The notes below the pieces were generated by a model. That model worked only from the letters and a program-made list of their open reading frames with translations. It was not told the origin of the DNA and searched no databases. The translations under genes were made by a program, and so were the position numbers. A DNA stretch of 5,184 bases, taken from assembly GCA_002449585.1 (NCBI GenBank), contig DJXD01000030.1, positions 1 through 5,184 of the forward strand, written 5' to 3'. This DNA is from Ruminococcus sp. UBA7013. Its GTDB lineage: Bacteria; Bacillota; Clostridia; Oscillospirales; Ruminococcaceae. This document shows positions 4,857 to 5,184 of the stretch, piece after piece (position 1 is the stretch's first letter; the number at the start of each line of letters is the position of its first letter).

Positions 4857-5184
4857 TCAGAACACAAACGTCCCTCGGAATCTGTTTCCTGTCCGGCATG
4901 ACCAGAAATGGCACTGTAAGTTGCAAAAGCTGCACATCCAATACCCAACGTACAGATAGAATAAGCCGTTTCCATACCTGTAGTACCGTTGCAAGTACCG
5001 CCAGCGACATTTTCGAGTTCGTCCGCAGAGAGTTCCTTATCAGCATTTGCCTTTGTCTGCTCAATCACAAAAGTCTTGAAATCTTCTGCTGTTGCTTCGC
5101 AGCTGTGAGATTTCAGAAATTCCATGACATTCTTGTTTTTTGCAGCTTCGAGATATTCCTTTTTCAGCTCTTCGCTTGCGATAA
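4844..5184 (-). CDS. lanA1: Lanthipeptide precursor LanA1, start beyond right edge
   Basis: The frame stays open upstream of the internal ATG at 5125: 19 further codons read IASEELKKEYLEAAKNKNV to the window edge, with no stop and no start. So the true start lies outside, and the ATG at 5125 is an internal Met; it also lacks a clear Shine-Dalgarno. At least 62 leader residues end at ELSADELENVAGG. The leader is acidic and helical, reminiscent of long Nif11-like or mersacidin/lichenicidin-type leaders; I cannot tell which. The 50-residue core starts TCNGTTGMETAYSICTLGIG, with Cys at positions 2, 15, 21 and 45 and many Ser/Thr. The last residues, WNF, are produced by reading out of frame into the second copy, so the original C-terminus (MKGTDYGELL type) has been lost. 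It is the first visible gene of the operon; promoter and start are to the right of the window. Confidence 0.87.
   Translation of the reverse strand, partial: IASEELKKEYLEAAKNKNVMEFLKSHSCEATAEDFKTFVIEQTKANADKELSADELENVAGGTCNGTTGMETAYSICTLGIGCAAFATYSAISGHAGQETDSEGRLCSEWNF
4857..5125. repeat. Tandem direct repeat, copy 1 (269 bp)
   Basis: The partner of 4588-4856, directly abutting it without spacer. The three differing bases are 4929, 4930 and 4948. The right boundary falls exactly at the A of the internal ATG, where identity stops at once (GTC versus TGA before ATG). The other junction shares only about 1 bp of microhomology, suggesting an illegitimate duplication. Confidence 0.95.

Noticed and set aside
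4583..5064. Two minus-strand ORFs starting MSRQRQMLIRNSL
   Set aside because: They are the same alternate frame of the two repeat copies; the duplication copies the shadow too. The precursor frame has a leader, a Gly-Gly site and a Cys-rich core.
4588..5125. CRISPR or insertion sequence as cause of the repeat
   Set aside because: There are only two copies, no spacer, no terminal inverted repeats and no transposase; the repeat is a duplicated coding region.

Overview
The window holds one tightly packed operon on the minus strand, read from right to left. It is part of a class II lanthipeptide (lantibiotic-type) gene cluster. The DNA is A+T-rich by eye. Genes have AGGTGA-type ribosome binding sites, overlaps or gaps of about 15 bp or less, and a lipobox lipoprotein, all typical of Bacillota. 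The combination of a long double-glycine leader, a LanM enzyme and a family of near-identical precursors suggests a gut or rumen Clostridium-class organism such as Ruminococcus. That assignment is inference; no marker gene is present.

Layout in the direction of transcription: (1) lanA1 (right edge to 4844), a precursor whose reading frame runs off the right edge, so its true start is not in the window. (2) lanA2 (4856-4554), a second precursor made by an exact, contiguous 269-bp tandem duplication; it has lost the N-terminal part of the leader and overlaps lanA1 by 13 nt in another frame. (3) lanM (4557-1864), a dehydratase-cyclase of 897 codons interrupted by one in-frame TAA at 3336-3334, so it appears as two ORFs in the same frame. 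Dehydratase motifs lie before the stop, and a complete LanC-like cyclase with a three-cysteine (CCG-type) zinc site lies after it. (4) A VanY-like M15 D,D-carboxypeptidase lipoprotein (1854-841). (5) A small two-helix DUF3592-like membrane protein (827-426). (6) The first 137 codons of a radical SAM protein with a Cx3Cx2C cluster motif (413 to left edge).

Proposed joint function: LanM dehydrates Ser/Thr in the precursor cores and closes (methyl)lanthionine rings. An unseen C39-type transporter-protease would cut after Gly-Gly and export the product. The VanY lipoprotein could protect the producer by trimming D-Ala from cell-wall pentapeptide. The radical SAM enzyme could add a second modification or serve an adjoining pathway. 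No transporter, LanFEG immunity pump or regulator is visible.

The most notable points are the single stop inside an otherwise intact LanM, the fresh precursor duplication whose only three base differences all change core residues, the edge radical SAM gene, and a perfect 10-bp hairpin just inside lanM. No stretch longer than 300 bases lacks a gene.
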